A stretch of 64,000 nucleotides of DNA from assembly GCA_018815325.1 (NCBI GenBank), contig JAHIYE010000021.1, positions 248,001 through 312,000 on the forward strand, written 5' to 3'. The position numbers were made by a program, and so were the translations under genes. Below are positions 17,334 through 25,947 of the stretch, one piece after another; the first letter of the stretch is position 1; the number at the start of each line of letters is the position of its first letter. Below the pieces are notes generated by a model. It was given only the letters and a program-made list of their open reading frames with translations, was not told the origin of the DNA and did no database searches. The stretch is from Gammaproteobacteria bacterium. Its GTDB lineage: Bacteria > Pseudomonadota > Gammaproteobacteria > Burkholderiales > Burkholderiaceae_C.

Positions 17334-18113
17334 ATGAGCACGCTTAGATTGGCAGACAAGACTGCTCTGATTACTGGCGCGGGCGCTGGGATTGGCGCTG
17401 CGACTGCGACACTGTTCTGTCGTGAGGGCGCCGCCGTATTTTTGGTGGATTCTGATGCACAAGCTTTATCCCGTACTCAGCAGAAAATAGTACAGGAGAT
17501 GCCTGAAGCACGGGTGGCGTTTATGACAGCCGACGTTGAAGATAAGTCGTCTGCGAAGGCTGCTGTGGAGCACTGCATCGACAAACTCGGTGGCTTAGAC
17601 GTTCTGGTCAATAACGCAGCCATGCGCAACTACACAGCAGCTGCCGATGCAACTCCGGCTGAATGGCAAGCGATGGTGGGGGTCAACTTGGTGGGCATGT
17701 CCAATTACTGCGGGGCCGCGTTGCCAACACTGCGGCTGTCAGGCTTTGGCAGCATTGTGAACGTCTCCTCGTGTTATGCAGTGACGGGTCGTCGGGGTAT
17801 GGCTCTATACGACGCGACCAAAGCCGCACAACTAGCCTACACACGAACCTTAGCTTTCGAGGAGTCAACATACGGCGTGCGGGCAAATGCTGTCTGTCCA
17901 GGCTCCACCTTGACCGATTTCCATGTGGGTCGGGCCGAGAGCGTGGGCAAGAGCGTCGAGCAACTCAAGTCCGAGCGCAAGGACACCTCACTGATTGGAC
18001 GTTGGGCTACCCCAGAAGAAATTGCTTGGCCGATAGTGTGGCTGGCCTCTAGAGAAGCCTCCTTCATTACAGGAACCACGCTCATGGTTGACGGTGGTCT
18101 TCACATTATGTAA
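17334..18113 (+). CDS. iphB: SDR dehydrogenase, probable IphB
   Basis: This 259-residue short-chain dehydrogenase has the Rossmann motif ITGAGAGIG (13-21), the NNAA motif (VLVNNAAM), a catalytic Ser in VNVSSCYAV, and YDATK as the Tyr/Lys pair. It starts six bases after the receptor gene. After dioxygenation of isophthalate, a cis-dihydrodiol dicarboxylate must be oxidised and decarboxylated to protocatechuate; this enzyme is the only dehydrogenase in the set and fits IphB. It differs in family from the PdxA-like TphB that does the analogous step for terephthalate. Confidence 0.7.
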   Translation: MSTLRLADKTALITGAGAGIGAATATLFCREGAAVFLVDSDAQALSRTQQKIVQEMPEARVAFMTADVEDKSSAKAAVEHCIDKLGGLDVLVNNAAMRNYTAAADATPAEWQAMVGVNLVGMSNYCGAALPTLRLSGFGSIVNVSSCYAVTGRRGMALYDATKAAQLAYTRTLAFEESTYGVRANAVCPGSTLTDFHVGRAESVGKSVEQLKSERKDTSLIGRWATPEEIAWPIVWLASREASFITGTTLMVDGGLHIM

Positions 18114-18127
18114 ATCGCTGGGGCCAT

Positions 18128-19132
18128 GTGAGCATGGCGCCCTTCCGAAAATCACACTCCATGTCTTCAAAAACTATGCAGGCACTGGTCTTCAAGGTCC
18201 AGTACGAGGCACCAGATATCGTTAGCATTGAGCTACGGCCCGACAATCCGGAAAACGCATTTCCGATCGTGGAAGCTGGCGCGCATATCGACTTACATCT
18301 AGGCAATGGCCTTGTCAGGAGCTACTCGTTAACTAATCCTGGTGATACGGACCGGTACGTCGTGGCAGTTCTCAAAGACCGTCGAAGTCGGGGCGGTTCT
18401 ACCTATGTGCATGAGAAGTTGCGAATTGGACAGGTGGTATCCATCGGAGTATCTCGAAATTACTTTAAGCTTGACGAAACGGTTACGATGAGCGTTCTGC
18501 TAGCAGGAGGCATCGGAATCACGCCGATTTACGCCATGCTCAAGCGATTATCGGTCTTGAAGCGTAATGCCACGCTAATTTACTGTGCACGAAGCCGAGT
18601 TGAAGCTGCCTTCGTGGCACAAATTCAGACGTTAGTGGACGCGAGTGGAACAGACCTCGCGGTGATTTTTCATTTCGATGACGAGCATGGGGGACCACCC
18701 AACCTAGAGCAGCTACTTGGTGGGTACGCAAAGGATACGCACTTCTATTGCTGTGGCCCAGCACCCATGCTAGACGCATACGAGCAAGCCTGTGAAAGAC
18801 TAGGGCAGCATCACGTTCACTTGGAAAGGTTCGAGGCGACTGGAATTCCTTCCGAGGAGGTCGCAGAGGGCTATGCCGTTGAGCTCAAGAAATCAGGAAG
18901 GACCGTTTGGGTGGAGCCTGGAATCGCATTGCTGGATGCTTTAATCGAAGTGGGAATAAGGCCTGATTTCAATTGCCGCGAAGGTGTATGTGGAGCCTGC
19001 GAAACACGCGTTATCTCCGGCGATGTGATTCATAGGGATCACATCCTGACAAAGCAGGAATGGAGCGCGAATAAGTCCATGATGATATGTGTGTCGAGTT
19101 GCCGGACGGGTAGGCTTGTGCTCGACATATGA
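18128..19132 (+). CDS. iphD: oxygenase reductase, probable IphD
   Basis: The protein has the phthalate/vanillate oxygenase reductase layout: an N-terminal flavin-binding barrel (VRSYSLTNPG, the R-x-YS motif), an NAD-binding domain (LLAGGIGITPIYAML, then CCGPAPMLDAY), and a C-terminal plant-type [2Fe-2S] domain (NCREGVCGACETRV with a later CVSSC). It passes electrons from NADH to the Rieske oxygenase at 15034. Starts at GTG 18128, ATG 18134 and ATG 18161 are all possible, and none has a strong ribosome binding site. It is the last gene of the iph-like operon and converges on the tphR-like gene 49 bases on. Confidence 0.8.
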   Translation: MSMAPFRKSHSMSSKTMQALVFKVQYEAPDIVSIELRPDNPENAFPIVEAGAHIDLHLGNGLVRSYSLTNPGDTDRYVVAVLKDRRSRGGSTYVHEKLRIGQVVSIGVSRNYFKLDETVTMSVLLAGGIGITPIYAMLKRLSVLKRNATLIYCARSRVEAAFVAQIQTLVDASGTDLAVIFHFDDEHGGPPNLEQLLGGYAKDTHFYCCGPAPMLDAYEQACERLGQHHVHLERFEATGIPSEEVAEGYAVELKKSGRTVWVEPGIALLDALIEVGIRPDFNCREGVCGACETRVISGDVIHRDHILTKQEWSANKSMMICVSSCRTGRLVLDI

Positions 19133-19181
19133 GCCCTTAGAAATATGTTCCGAAATCGAAGGCTCAGGTGAAGCTATGAAG

Positions 19182-19964
19182 CTAGGAGAGTCTAGTGCGT
19201 ACCCAAGACTGACAGCGGCGCATAGCCGGCAGCAATTGTTCAATCATTTCGCCAGAGGTCATCCGGTCGGCTCTACTGGAAAGACTCAATGCGCCGACAA
19301 CCAGTCCGCCCATGTTGTATAACGGAACTGCTATAGATCTGACCCCAAGCTCAATTTCTTGATTGCTCAAGGCGTAGCCATTAACGATGCATGTCTTGAG
19401 CAACTTGCGAAGTCGTATTGGATCCGTGAGAGTGTGTGGCGTTAATTTGTTCAAGTGCATCGCACTAAATACGGCCTCAAACTCTGCAGTCGGAAGTGAG
19501 CTGAGGAGTATGCGTCCCGTGGCTGAACAGTGCAAGGGAAGTCGCGACCCCACCCCCAGGCCAACAGTCAAACTTTTTCGAGCAGTCGACCTTGCAGCCA
19601 CCATAACTTGAGCGCCGTGCAAAACCACTACTGATGCAGATTCGCGAGTACGTTCGCTCAGAGCATCCAGTGTTGATTGCAGCAAGCGAGGCAGGCGGGT
19701 TGATACCGAGTAGGCGTAGGACAACCGCAGAATGCCATGGTCAAGCCAGTAGCGCTTTCCGTCAGTCTGGGCATAGCCGTTTTGGCATAGGGTTAACAAG
19801 CATCGACGGGCTGCAGCTGGACTGATCCCGACCCTACTGGCCGCTTCAGACGAGGTCAGTCGCGTGTGCATGTCATCAAATGCCTCGATCAAGCGTAAGC
19901 CTTTGGTTAATCCGGCAATCAGATCTTTTTCAGGTACTGCTGGAGCGACAAATAAAGAGTTCAT
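19182..19964 (-). CDS. tphR: IclR-family regulator, probable TphR
   Basis: Starting at ATG 19964 (MNSLFVAPAVPEKDLIAGL), the protein has about 260 residues. The winged-helix domain reads LTKGLRLIEAFDD, then SSEAASRVGISPAAARRCLLTL; the remainder is the IclR effector domain. The N-terminal segment resembles the PcaR/PobR branch of IclR regulators. It is divergent from tphC, and the gap holds two adjacent inverted repeats. In Comamonas sp. E6 TphR is an IclR-type activator responding to terephthalate; function here is inferred from that arrangement. In-frame codons reach upstream to 20060 but give an atypical N terminus. Confidence 0.75.
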   Translation of the reverse strand: MNSLFVAPAVPEKDLIAGLTKGLRLIEAFDDMHTRLTSSEAASRVGISPAAARRCLLTLCQNGYAQTDGKRYWLDHGILRLSYAYSVSTRLPRLLQSTLDALSERTRESASVVVLHGAQVMVAARSTARKSLTVGLGVGSRLPLHCSATGRILLSSLPTAEFEAVFSAMHLNKLTPHTLTDPIRLRKLLKTCIVNGYALSNQEIELGVRSIAVPLYNMGGLVVGALSLSSRADRMTSGEMIEQLLPAMRRCQSWVRTRLS

Positions 19965-19988
19965 AAGTGATAAGGCACATTGATGCTG

Positions 19989-20026
19989 GTCAAAAAAATT
20001 TTGACTATTTTGCGCTATTCGCAAAA
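19989..20026. promoter_or_regulatory. two inverted repeats between tphR and tphC
   Basis: GTCAAAA-3-TTTTGAC (19989-20005) and TTTTGCG-5-CGCAAAA (20008-20026) are both perfect and lie almost back to back. They sit 25 to 62 bases from the tphR start and upstream of the tphC promoter candidate. This fits an IclR-type activator site and autoregulation, by inference. Confidence 0.5.
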
Positions 20027-20079
20027 GTAGCTTTATCAAGACCATTATGAAATTGCACACTCACAGGGCTGTCAACGAA

Positions 20080-20108
20080 TTGACTGTCACATCTAGGCCA
20101 GATATCCA
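20080..20108 (+). promoter_or_regulatory. candidate tphC promoter
   Basis: TTGACT (20080-20085), 17 bases and TATCCA (20103-20108) precede the tphC start by 27 bases. The -10 box is weak, which would suit an activator-dependent promoter. Confidence 0.4.
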
Positions 20109-20135
20109 TACAACTCATACTTTAAGAGGTTGCAA

Positions 20136-21101
20136 TTGAAAAAGATGAAAAACTTGCTTTGTCTACTCGTCGCTGCATTAGCCTGGAGCTCCCTGCACGC
20201 TGCGGATTTCGCCTCTAAACCAATTCGTTTGATCGTTCCTTTCCCGGCTGGCGGTACGGCTGATGTGCTACCGCGGGCTTTGAGTGAAAAACTTCGCACA
20301 CGCTTTCCAGCTGGTATCGTGGTTGAGAACAAGCCAGGAGCCGGCGGCAATATTGGCGCAGATTTTGTTGCGAAGGCGGAGCCCGACGGACACACGCTTT
20401 TGGTTTCGCCACCCGGCCCGATTGCCATCAACCAGAGCCTCTACCCAAAACTGACTTATGACGCCACGCGATGGGAGCCTGTGACCGTGTTGGCAGCAGT
20501 ACCAAATGTGCTGGCAGTCAGCAACAAGTTGCCGGTGAAGAGCGTCCAGGAATTCATCACTTACCTTAAGGAAAATCCCGGGAAGGTGACTTACGCTTCG
20601 CAGGGTAACGGCTCAACTTCCCATCTGACAGCCAATTTATTTGAGTCGCTTACAGGTACACAGATGACCCATATTCCCTATAGGGGTACCGCACCGGCGC
20701 TGATAGACCTCGCAGGGGGCCAAGTTGACGTATTTTTTGACAATCTTGGCTCAGCAGGACAGCTGCACAAAGCGGGCAAGATCCGAATTTTGGCGGTTGC
20801 GGACAACAAGCGATCCGTGGCGATCAAGGATGTTCCTACATTCGCCGAATCCGGCTTGACTGGCATGCAGGCAGTGACTTGGTTTGCGGTTGTTGCGCCA
20901 CCCGGTACCCTGTCAAACGTAGTGCATGAACTGAACAGCGCATTTGTCGAAGTCTTGAACCAGCCTGATATTCAGCAACGCTTCGCTGAGCAAGGCGCCG
21001 AGATAGTTGGCGACTCTCCTGCGCAAATGGGGCGCTTTGTCCGTAGTGAGGCTGCACGCTGGACTAAAGTTATCAAAGATGCTGGCGTCACGATCGACTG
21101 A
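20136..21101 (+). CDS. tphC: terephthalate periplasmic binding receptor TphC
   Basis: TTG 20136 is preferred because AAGAGG (20124-20129) is six bases upstream; ATG 20145 and TTG 20130 are alternatives. The 321-residue product has a signal peptide (MKKMKNLLCLLVAALAWSS, cleavage near LHAA) and the Bug/TctC fold: KPIRLIVPFPAGGTADV, ENKPGAGGNIGADFVAK and MTHIPYRGTAPALIDL. TphC captures terephthalate for a TctAB-type permease; no permease genes are in the window. The gene heads the operon tphC-A2-A3-B-A1, the same order as in Comamonas sp. E6. Confidence 0.85.
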   Translation: MKKMKNLLCLLVAALAWSSLHAADFASKPIRLIVPFPAGGTADVLPRALSEKLRTRFPAGIVVENKPGAGGNIGADFVAKAEPDGHTLLVSPPGPIAINQSLYPKLTYDATRWEPVTVLAAVPNVLAVSNKLPVKSVQEFITYLKENPGKVTYASQGNGSTSHLTANLFESLTGTQMTHIPYRGTAPALIDLAGGQVDVFFDNLGSAGQLHKAGKIRILAVADNKRSVAIKDVPTFAESGLTGMQAVTWFAVVAPPGTLSNVVHELNSAFVEVLNQPDIQQRFAEQGAEIVGDSPAQMGRFVRSEAARWTKVIKDAGVTID

Positions 21102-21135
21102 CAGAAGTCTCGTTTCCCGAAGCTAGGAAAATATC

Positions 21136-22374
21136 ATGAGCCAGACACACATCATCCAGTGGGAGCGGGGGCGACACACTCGTGTGCCTTACGCGCTATA
21201 TCAAGACCAGGACATCCTCATGCGGGAGCAAAAGCTCGTGTATGAAGGACCGACTTGGAACTACCTTTGCCTAGAGGCGGAAATACCCAACACTGGTGAT
21301 TTTCGCTCTACGCATGTTGGACGTGCACCCATCGTGGTTGCTCGTGACGGCGATGGTGAAATCTACGCCTTTGAAAACCGTTGTAGTCATCGTGGTGCAC
21401 TAATTTGCCTAGAAAAGGCGGGAACTGCTAAAGACTTTCAGTGTGTCTACCACGCATGGACTTACGATCTGCAAGGCACGCTCAAGGGCGTGGCATTCGA
21501 GGCTGGATTGAATGGTGCAGGCGGGATGCCGTCAACGTTTTGCAAAGAAGATCATTCTCCACGCAAGCTTCGCGTTGCAACGTTTGGCGGTTTGGTTTTT
21601 GGCAGCTTCAGCGATGAGGTGGACAGTATCGAGGACTATCTTGGCCCCGAAATTTGTGCGCGTATAGAACGCGTGTTGCACAAACCGGTGGAAGTCATCG
21701 GTCGCTTCACGCAGGCTCTACCTAACAACTGGAAGCTCTATTTCGAGAACGTCAAGGATAGCTATCACGCGAGTTTGCTGCACTTGTTCTTCACTACCTT
21801 CCGACTCAACAGACTGTCACAACGTGGCGCTGTGATTGTTAGTGAGTCCGGAGGCCACCACGTGAGCTACTCCATGGTGGATGCACCAACGGTCGAAGTC
21901 GGCAAGCAGTACCAGGAGCAAGGCTTGCGTTCAGACCAGGATGGTTACAAGCTAGCCGATCCGACGCTGCTGGATGGTTTCAAGGAATTCGACGACGACA
22001 TCACGCTGCAAATCCTTTCGGTTTTTCCGGGCTTTGTGCTGCAGCAGATCCAGAACTGTCTGGCTGTGCGCCAAGTGCTGCCGAGAGGTGTGGAGATGAC
22101 CGACTTGAATTGGACCTATCTCGGCTATGCAGACGATACACCCGAGCAGCGAAACATACGCCTTAAGCAGGCCAATCTAATTGGCCCAGCAGGCTTTGTA
22201 TCTATGGAGGATGGCGCAGTCGGTGGCTTCGTACAGCGCGGTATCGCAGCTGCTGATGAGGACCAGGCCGTAATTGAAATGGGTGGCGACAGCACGTCGT
22301 CAAGTCCCTCGCGCGTGACAGAAGCTTCGGTACGAGGTTTCTGGAAACTTTATCGCGCCCTCATGGACATCTAG
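21136..22374 (+). CDS. tphA2: terephthalate 1,2-dioxygenase large subunit TphA2
   Basis: This 412-residue Rieske oxygenase alpha subunit closely follows my memory of TphA2 throughout, for example VWNYLCLE-type N terminus, [17 protein letters not shown] and [19 protein letters not shown]. Rieske ligands are Cys83, His85, Cys103 and His106. The catalytic iron site is Asp208, His211 and His216 in DSYHASLLH. With TphA3 and reductase TphA1 it converts terephthalate to a 1,4-dicarboxylate cis-dihydrodiol. It starts 34 bases after tphC and is followed directly by the small subunit. Confidence 0.92.
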   Translation: MSQTHIIQWERGRHTRVPYALYQDQDILMREQKLVYEGPTWNYLCLEAEIPNTGDFRSTHVGRAPIVVARDGDGEIYAFENRCSHRGALICLEKAGTAKDFQCVYHAWTYDLQGTLKGVAFEAGLNGAGGMPSTFCKEDHSPRKLRVATFGGLVFGSFSDEVDSIEDYLGPEICARIERVLHKPVEVIGRFTQALPNNWKLYFENVKDSYHASLLHLFFTTFRLNRLSQRGAVIVSESGGHHVSYSMVDAPTVEVGKQYQEQGLRSDQDGYKLADPTLLDGFKEFDDDITLQILSVFPGFVLQQIQNCLAVRQVLPRGVEMTDLNWTYLGYADDTPEQRNIRLKQANLIGPAGFVSMEDGAVGGFVQRGIAAADEDQAVIEMGGDSTSSSPSRVTEASVRGFWKLYRALMDI

Positions 22375-22386
22375 GAGCACAGATTG

Positions 22387-22860
22387 ATGGACACCGTTTC
22401 CGTGCGAGAAAAGATTGCGACATTCCAGGCTGCCTACATCCGTTGCATCGACAGCAACCAGTTGGAGGACTGGCCGGATTTTTTCATGCCGCAATGTCAG
22501 TACACAGTGACCACAGCCGATAATTACCGTGATGGCTTGCCCGCTGGCCTGATCTGGGCTAATAACCGCGCCATGTTGCAGGACCGAATTTCGGCCCTGC
22601 GCCACGCTAACATCTATGAGCGGCACAGCTACCGGCACATTGTCGGACTGCCTTTCGTCAAGTCTGACCAGCTAGGAAGCGTCAGCGCGGAAACTCCCTT
22701 CATGGTGGCGCGCATCATGCATGATGGAGTGACTGACCTGTTTTGTACGGGCGTTTATTACGACGACTACGATATAACGGGCGACGTTCTGCATCTGAAA
22801 AGTCGTATCGTAGTGTGTGACAGCAGCCGCATTGACACATTGCTGGCCGTGCCGCTGTGA
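22387..22860 (+). CDS. tphA3: terephthalate 1,2-dioxygenase small subunit TphA3
   Basis: The 157-residue protein has the NTF2-like fold of ring-hydroxylating dioxygenase beta subunits. It shows a YIRCIDSNQLEDWPDFF segment, then DRISALRHANIYERHSYRHI and CDSSRIDTLLAVPL, as in known TphA3. It forms the structural part of the oxygenase with TphA2. AGGAG (22373-22377) precedes two possible starts, TTG 22384 and ATG 22387. Its stop overlaps the GTG start of tphB, so translation is coupled. Confidence 0.9.
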   Translation: MDTVSVREKIATFQAAYIRCIDSNQLEDWPDFFMPQCQYTVTTADNYRDGLPAGLIWANNRAMLQDRISALRHANIYERHSYRHIVGLPFVKSDQLGSVSAETPFMVARIMHDGVTDLFCTGVYYDDYDITGDVLHLKSRIVVCDSSRIDTLLAVPL

Positions 22861-23852
22861 TTGAGACAGTCGCCCGCATTGCCTTGTCCGTCGGCGACCC
22901 GAATGGCATCGGGCCGGAGATCGCGCTCAAGACCCTGCTAGCCTATGAAGGGCGCGAAGATGTTCGGCTCACCCTGTTTGGGCCTGCAGCAGTTATGGAG
23001 CTCACGGCCGAGCAGCTAGGACTGACCGCCCTGCTACACACCAGCGCCGTGGTGGCAACAGATGCCTTGAGTGACAGCACCTTCGCACCAGGGCGTGTGT
23101 GCGCAGAAGCTGGCGCAGCCATGATCGCAGCCGCTACCGCAGCTATCTTGGCAACACGACGAGGCGAGTTCGATGCTGTGGTGGCGGGTCCACACCACGA
23201 AACCTCGGTACATCTGGCCGGTATTCCCTTTTCGGGCTATCCCTCTCTGGTGGCACGCGTCTGTGGCCAGTCCGAAGACAGCGTTTTCCTGCTGCTGGTC
23301 GGCGGAGGTCTGAACATAGTGCATGCCACCCTGCATGAAAGCGTGCATCATGCGCTGGCCAGGCTCACCCCTATGCTAGTGGAACAAGCTACGCTGGCCG
23401 GCGTGCGTGCCATGCAACGCCTGGGTGTGGCGGCACCGCGCGTCGGCCTGTTCGGTATCAATCCGCATGCAGGCGAGAACGGTCTGTTCGGTGACGAGGA
23501 CGAACGAATCACCCGTCCTGCCGCCGAACGCTTGCGCGTGAACGGTCTGCAGGTTGATGGCCCTCTCGGCGCCGACTCCCTGCTGGCCGAGCGCCGTCAC
23601 GACCTGTATGTAGCCATGCTGCATGACCAGGGTCATATCCCTGTCAAGCTGCTGAGTCCGAAGCGTGCCAGTGCCCTGTCCATCGGGGCCGACGTGATTC
23701 TCTCAAGCGTTGGCCATGGCAGTGCCATGGACATTGCCGGTCGAAGCATTGCAAACGCCAGTGCCATGATCGATGCCGTTGCGCGGCTTGCCGCCGTGCC
23801 GACACCCACTGAAATATCCAATGACGCACTACATCAAGATCGAAGGCAGTGA
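22857..23852 (+). CDS. tphB: TphB, dihydrodiol dicarboxylate dehydrogenase (PdxA family)
   Basis: The protein of 331 residues starts at a GTG overlapping the tphA3 stop (GTGA). It belongs to the PdxA family: LSVGDPNGIGPE at residues 10-21, AGPHHETSVH near 110-119, IVHATLH around 154-160 and LHDQGHIPVK later supply His residues for a divalent metal. TphB oxidises and decarboxylates the terephthalate dihydrodiol to protocatechuate with NAD(P). Here it lies between the small subunit and reductase genes, as in Comamonas sp. E6. It could be misread as pyridoxal phosphate synthesis enzyme PdxA, but the context argues otherwise. Confidence 0.88.
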   Translation: MIETVARIALSVGDPNGIGPEIALKTLLAYEGREDVRLTLFGPAAVMELTAEQLGLTALLHTSAVVATDALSDSTFAPGRVCAEAGAAMIAAATAAILATRRGEFDAVVAGPHHETSVHLAGIPFSGYPSLVARVCGQSEDSVFLLLVGGGLNIVHATLHESVHHALARLTPMLVEQATLAGVRAMQRLGVAAPRVGLFGINPHAGENGLFGDEDERITRPAAERLRVNGLQVDGPLGADSLLAERRHDLYVAMLHDQGHIPVKLLSPKRASALSIGADVILSSVGHGSAMDIAGRSIANASAMIDAVARLAAVPTPTEISNDALHQDRRQ

Positions 23853-24834
23853 AGTCGCCTTCTCATGCGAGGACAGCGAAACCGTGCTGGATGCCGCAGC
23901 CCGCAACGGAATCGAACTTCCATATTCCTGCCGCAAGGGCGTGTGCGGCAACTGCCGTGGCCTGGTACTCGAAGGCCAACTGGTGCCAGGTACCACAGGT
24001 GGCAGCAGTGAAGCCGGCATTCATTCGGACAACGAGCACCTGTTCTGCCATGCCCGGGCCGCCAGTGATCTGGTGATTCGACCGCGCAGCTGGCAGCAAA
24101 TCGACCCGAATGCACGCAAGACTTTGCAGGCCAAGGTGTTCCGTATCGCACAACCTGCCAGCGATGTAACCGTGCTCCAACTGCGTTTTGGAGCGGGCGT
24201 GCGCGCAAAATTCCTAGCCGGACAGTATCTGCAGGTGCTTCTGCCTGACGGTCAGCGTCGAGCCTTCTCCATGGCTAATGCGCCGCACGAGAGCGACTGC
24301 GTGCAGTTGCATATTCGCCACGTGCCAGGCGGGCGCTTCAGCATGGACATGCTTCCCTCTCTCAAAGTCGGTGATCCGTTACAGCTTGAATTGCCGCACG
24401 GCGACTTTTGGCTACGCGAGGTGGGTGAACGCCCCTTGATTATGGTGGCCGGCGGCACGGGCTTCGCCCCCATCAAGTCCATCATTGATCACCTGGTGCG
24501 TCGCAAGATCGAGCGTCCGCTTTCGCTGTACTGGGGATCGCGTCAACCTGAGGGGCTGTATGCTCCCGAGGTGATTGCCAAATGGTTGCAGATGCTGCCG
24601 GGAATGCGGTATGAACCAGTGGTAAGCGACCCAGATCTGAACGCAACTTGGAGTGGGCGAACTGGACTTGTCCATGAAGCTGTTTTGGCTGACTACCTTG
24701 ATCTATCGAAATATGACATCTATGCCTGCGGCGCACCTGCCATGGTGGCTGCGCTCAGACGTGCCTGCATTGAACAGCGAGGATTACCGGAAGATCATTT
24801 TTTCAGCGATTCATTCGTCAGTCAGTCGAATTAA
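23821..24834 (+). CDS. tphA1: terephthalate 1,2-dioxygenase reductase TphA1
   Basis: ATG 23821, inside the end of tphB, gives 337 residues that begin directly with a plant-type [2Fe-2S] ferredoxin domain (YSCRKGVCGNCRG and a later FCHA). An FAD-binding domain (RAFSMANAPHE) and an NAD-binding domain (IMVAGGTGFAPIKSI, then YACGAPAMV) follow. This N-terminal ferredoxin layout is that of benzoate/TphA1-type reductases, whereas the iph-cluster reductase has its ferredoxin at the C terminus. It feeds electrons from NADPH or NADH to TphA2A3. It is the last gene of the operon; an IS remnant begins about 70 bases on. Confidence 0.9.
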   Translation: MTHYIKIEGSEVAFSCEDSETVLDAAARNGIELPYSCRKGVCGNCRGLVLEGQLVPGTTGGSSEAGIHSDNEHLFCHARAASDLVIRPRSWQQIDPNARKTLQAKVFRIAQPASDVTVLQLRFGAGVRAKFLAGQYLQVLLPDGQRRAFSMANAPHESDCVQLHIRHVPGGRFSMDMLPSLKVGDPLQLELPHGDFWLREVGERPLIMVAGGTGFAPIKSIIDHLVRRKIERPLSLYWGSRQPEGLYAPEVIAKWLQMLPGMRYEPVVSDPDLNATWSGRTGLVHEAVLADYLDLSKYDIYACGAPAMVAALRRACIEQRGLPEDHFFSDSFVSQSN

Positions 24835-24901
24835 ACGGACACTGAATGTGAATCTTCCTGCTTAGGTCATATCTAAGGAGTCGGCAGCGGCATAAACATA
24901 T

Positions 24902-25075
24902 CTGAGTGGGCTTCCCCCCGTTTCCCGGACGGTTTGCCTAGCCCTTTAGGCTCTCTTCAATCTGGACGGGGCTGAGGAGGTCTAGCTTTGAGTGCTTGCG
25001 CACCGGGCTGTAGAAGCGTTTGATGTAGTGGAACACGTCCGAGCGTGCTTCTTTGCGGGTTGCCCTGCAAGAAAC
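24902..25075 (-). mobile_element. IS3-family orfB 3' remnant
   Basis: The minus strand encodes RSDVFHYIKRFYSPVRKH, then SKLDLLSPVQIEES, the typical end of an IS3-family OrfB. A TGAGTGGGCTTCCCCCC sequence at about 24904 looks like the element tip. Only the last 50 or so codons remain. It belongs to a different subgroup from the remnants at 1360 and 12239. It marks the right edge of the tph block. The rest of 24835-25161 shows no gene. Confidence 0.65.
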
Positions 25076-25161
25076 TGTTTCCAATTGAACACAGTAGGAT
25101 TTGAAAACACGAACATGAGTGTCTTTATATCAATCTATAGTCAGAGCAAGTCGGACTGCTC

Positions 25162-25947
25162 TCAGCCAGCGACAGCAGTATTCGGTCGTTCAATCAGAGT
25201 GAGTCGCGAGGGCAAGCCATCAGTCCATCGGTATTCGATTACGACCTGCAGTGAAATTTCCGATGCAGAGTCCATGGCCTTCGCGATCACTTCTGTAGTA
25301 ACGGGATCTCTTGAAAATTCATGCCTGTCAATCCGGAACTTGTCGCCAATCCAAAAAACCAGGCGACCAGTTTCAGCATCAACCAATTCGTCGATGAACA
25401 AGATATCGATCCATGTGCTGGAAAGAGCGAGCACGCGGACCATGGCTTCATGTGGCCAGCATTGAGGCAATATCCTGGGCATGGAGCCTGTGTCAAACAG
25501 TTCGCCACCCTGGCCGCTATGGATATGAAGCTGTCCATTTCGGCCGTCACGACGTGCCCGTTGACGTAATTCAACAATGCGCGGATCATCAGTCGGGTGC
25601 TCCTGAGAATAAAACGTCCAGGCGTATGCTTCCCGCAGATTTGCCTGTTCCTTCATCACGCGCGCTACTTCCTGAAGATACAGATCGCCGGAACCGTCAT
25701 GTCGGGTAGTCAGCAGCAGATTTTTCTGAGGAGCTTCGACAAGATTGGCAATCACTTGGATGGTCTTGTCACCAGGTTTGAAGGAAAAAGTCAGCGTGCT
25801 GGCCAGCAGAAAACGCAGCGCAGGCAGGTCGGTGCTCAGTTCATCCTTAAAGGCCCTGATCCGTGCTTCCAGGGCATCTTCAGCAAGGGTTACTTCATTG
25901 AGTGCAAAAACCCTCCAGGCAAATGCGTGACTACGAAGTGTGATCAT
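25162..25947 (-). CDS. uncharacterised third gene of recombinase module
   Basis: This 261-residue protein matches no family I recognise. It has no signal peptide or membrane segment and is rich in charged residues; segments such as TLTFSFKPGDKTIQVIANLVEAP and WIDILFIDELVDAETG suggest a mixed alpha/beta fold. Its start ATGA overlaps the stop of the 914-residue recombinase gene by four bases, so it is translationally coupled to it. It is the most distal gene of the three-gene operon and probably an accessory factor for recombination or mobility of the element. Confidence 0.6.
   Translation of the reverse strand: MITLRSHAFAWRVFALNEVTLAEDALEARIRAFKDELSTDLPALRFLLASTLTFSFKPGDKTIQVIANLVEAPQKNLLLTTRHDGSGDLYLQEVARVMKEQANLREAYAWTFYSQEHPTDDPRIVELRQRARRDGRNGQLHIHSGQGGELFDTGSMPRILPQCWPHEAMVRVLALSSTWIDILFIDELVDAETGRLVFWIGDKFRIDRHEFSRDPVTTEVIAKAMDSASEISLQVVIEYRWTDGLPSRLTLIERPNTAVAG

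Noticed and set aside
22857-23852. pdxA of pyridoxal phosphate synthesis
   Set aside because: The fold is PdxA-like, but the gene lies inside a complete tph operon with coupled starts, which fits TphB.
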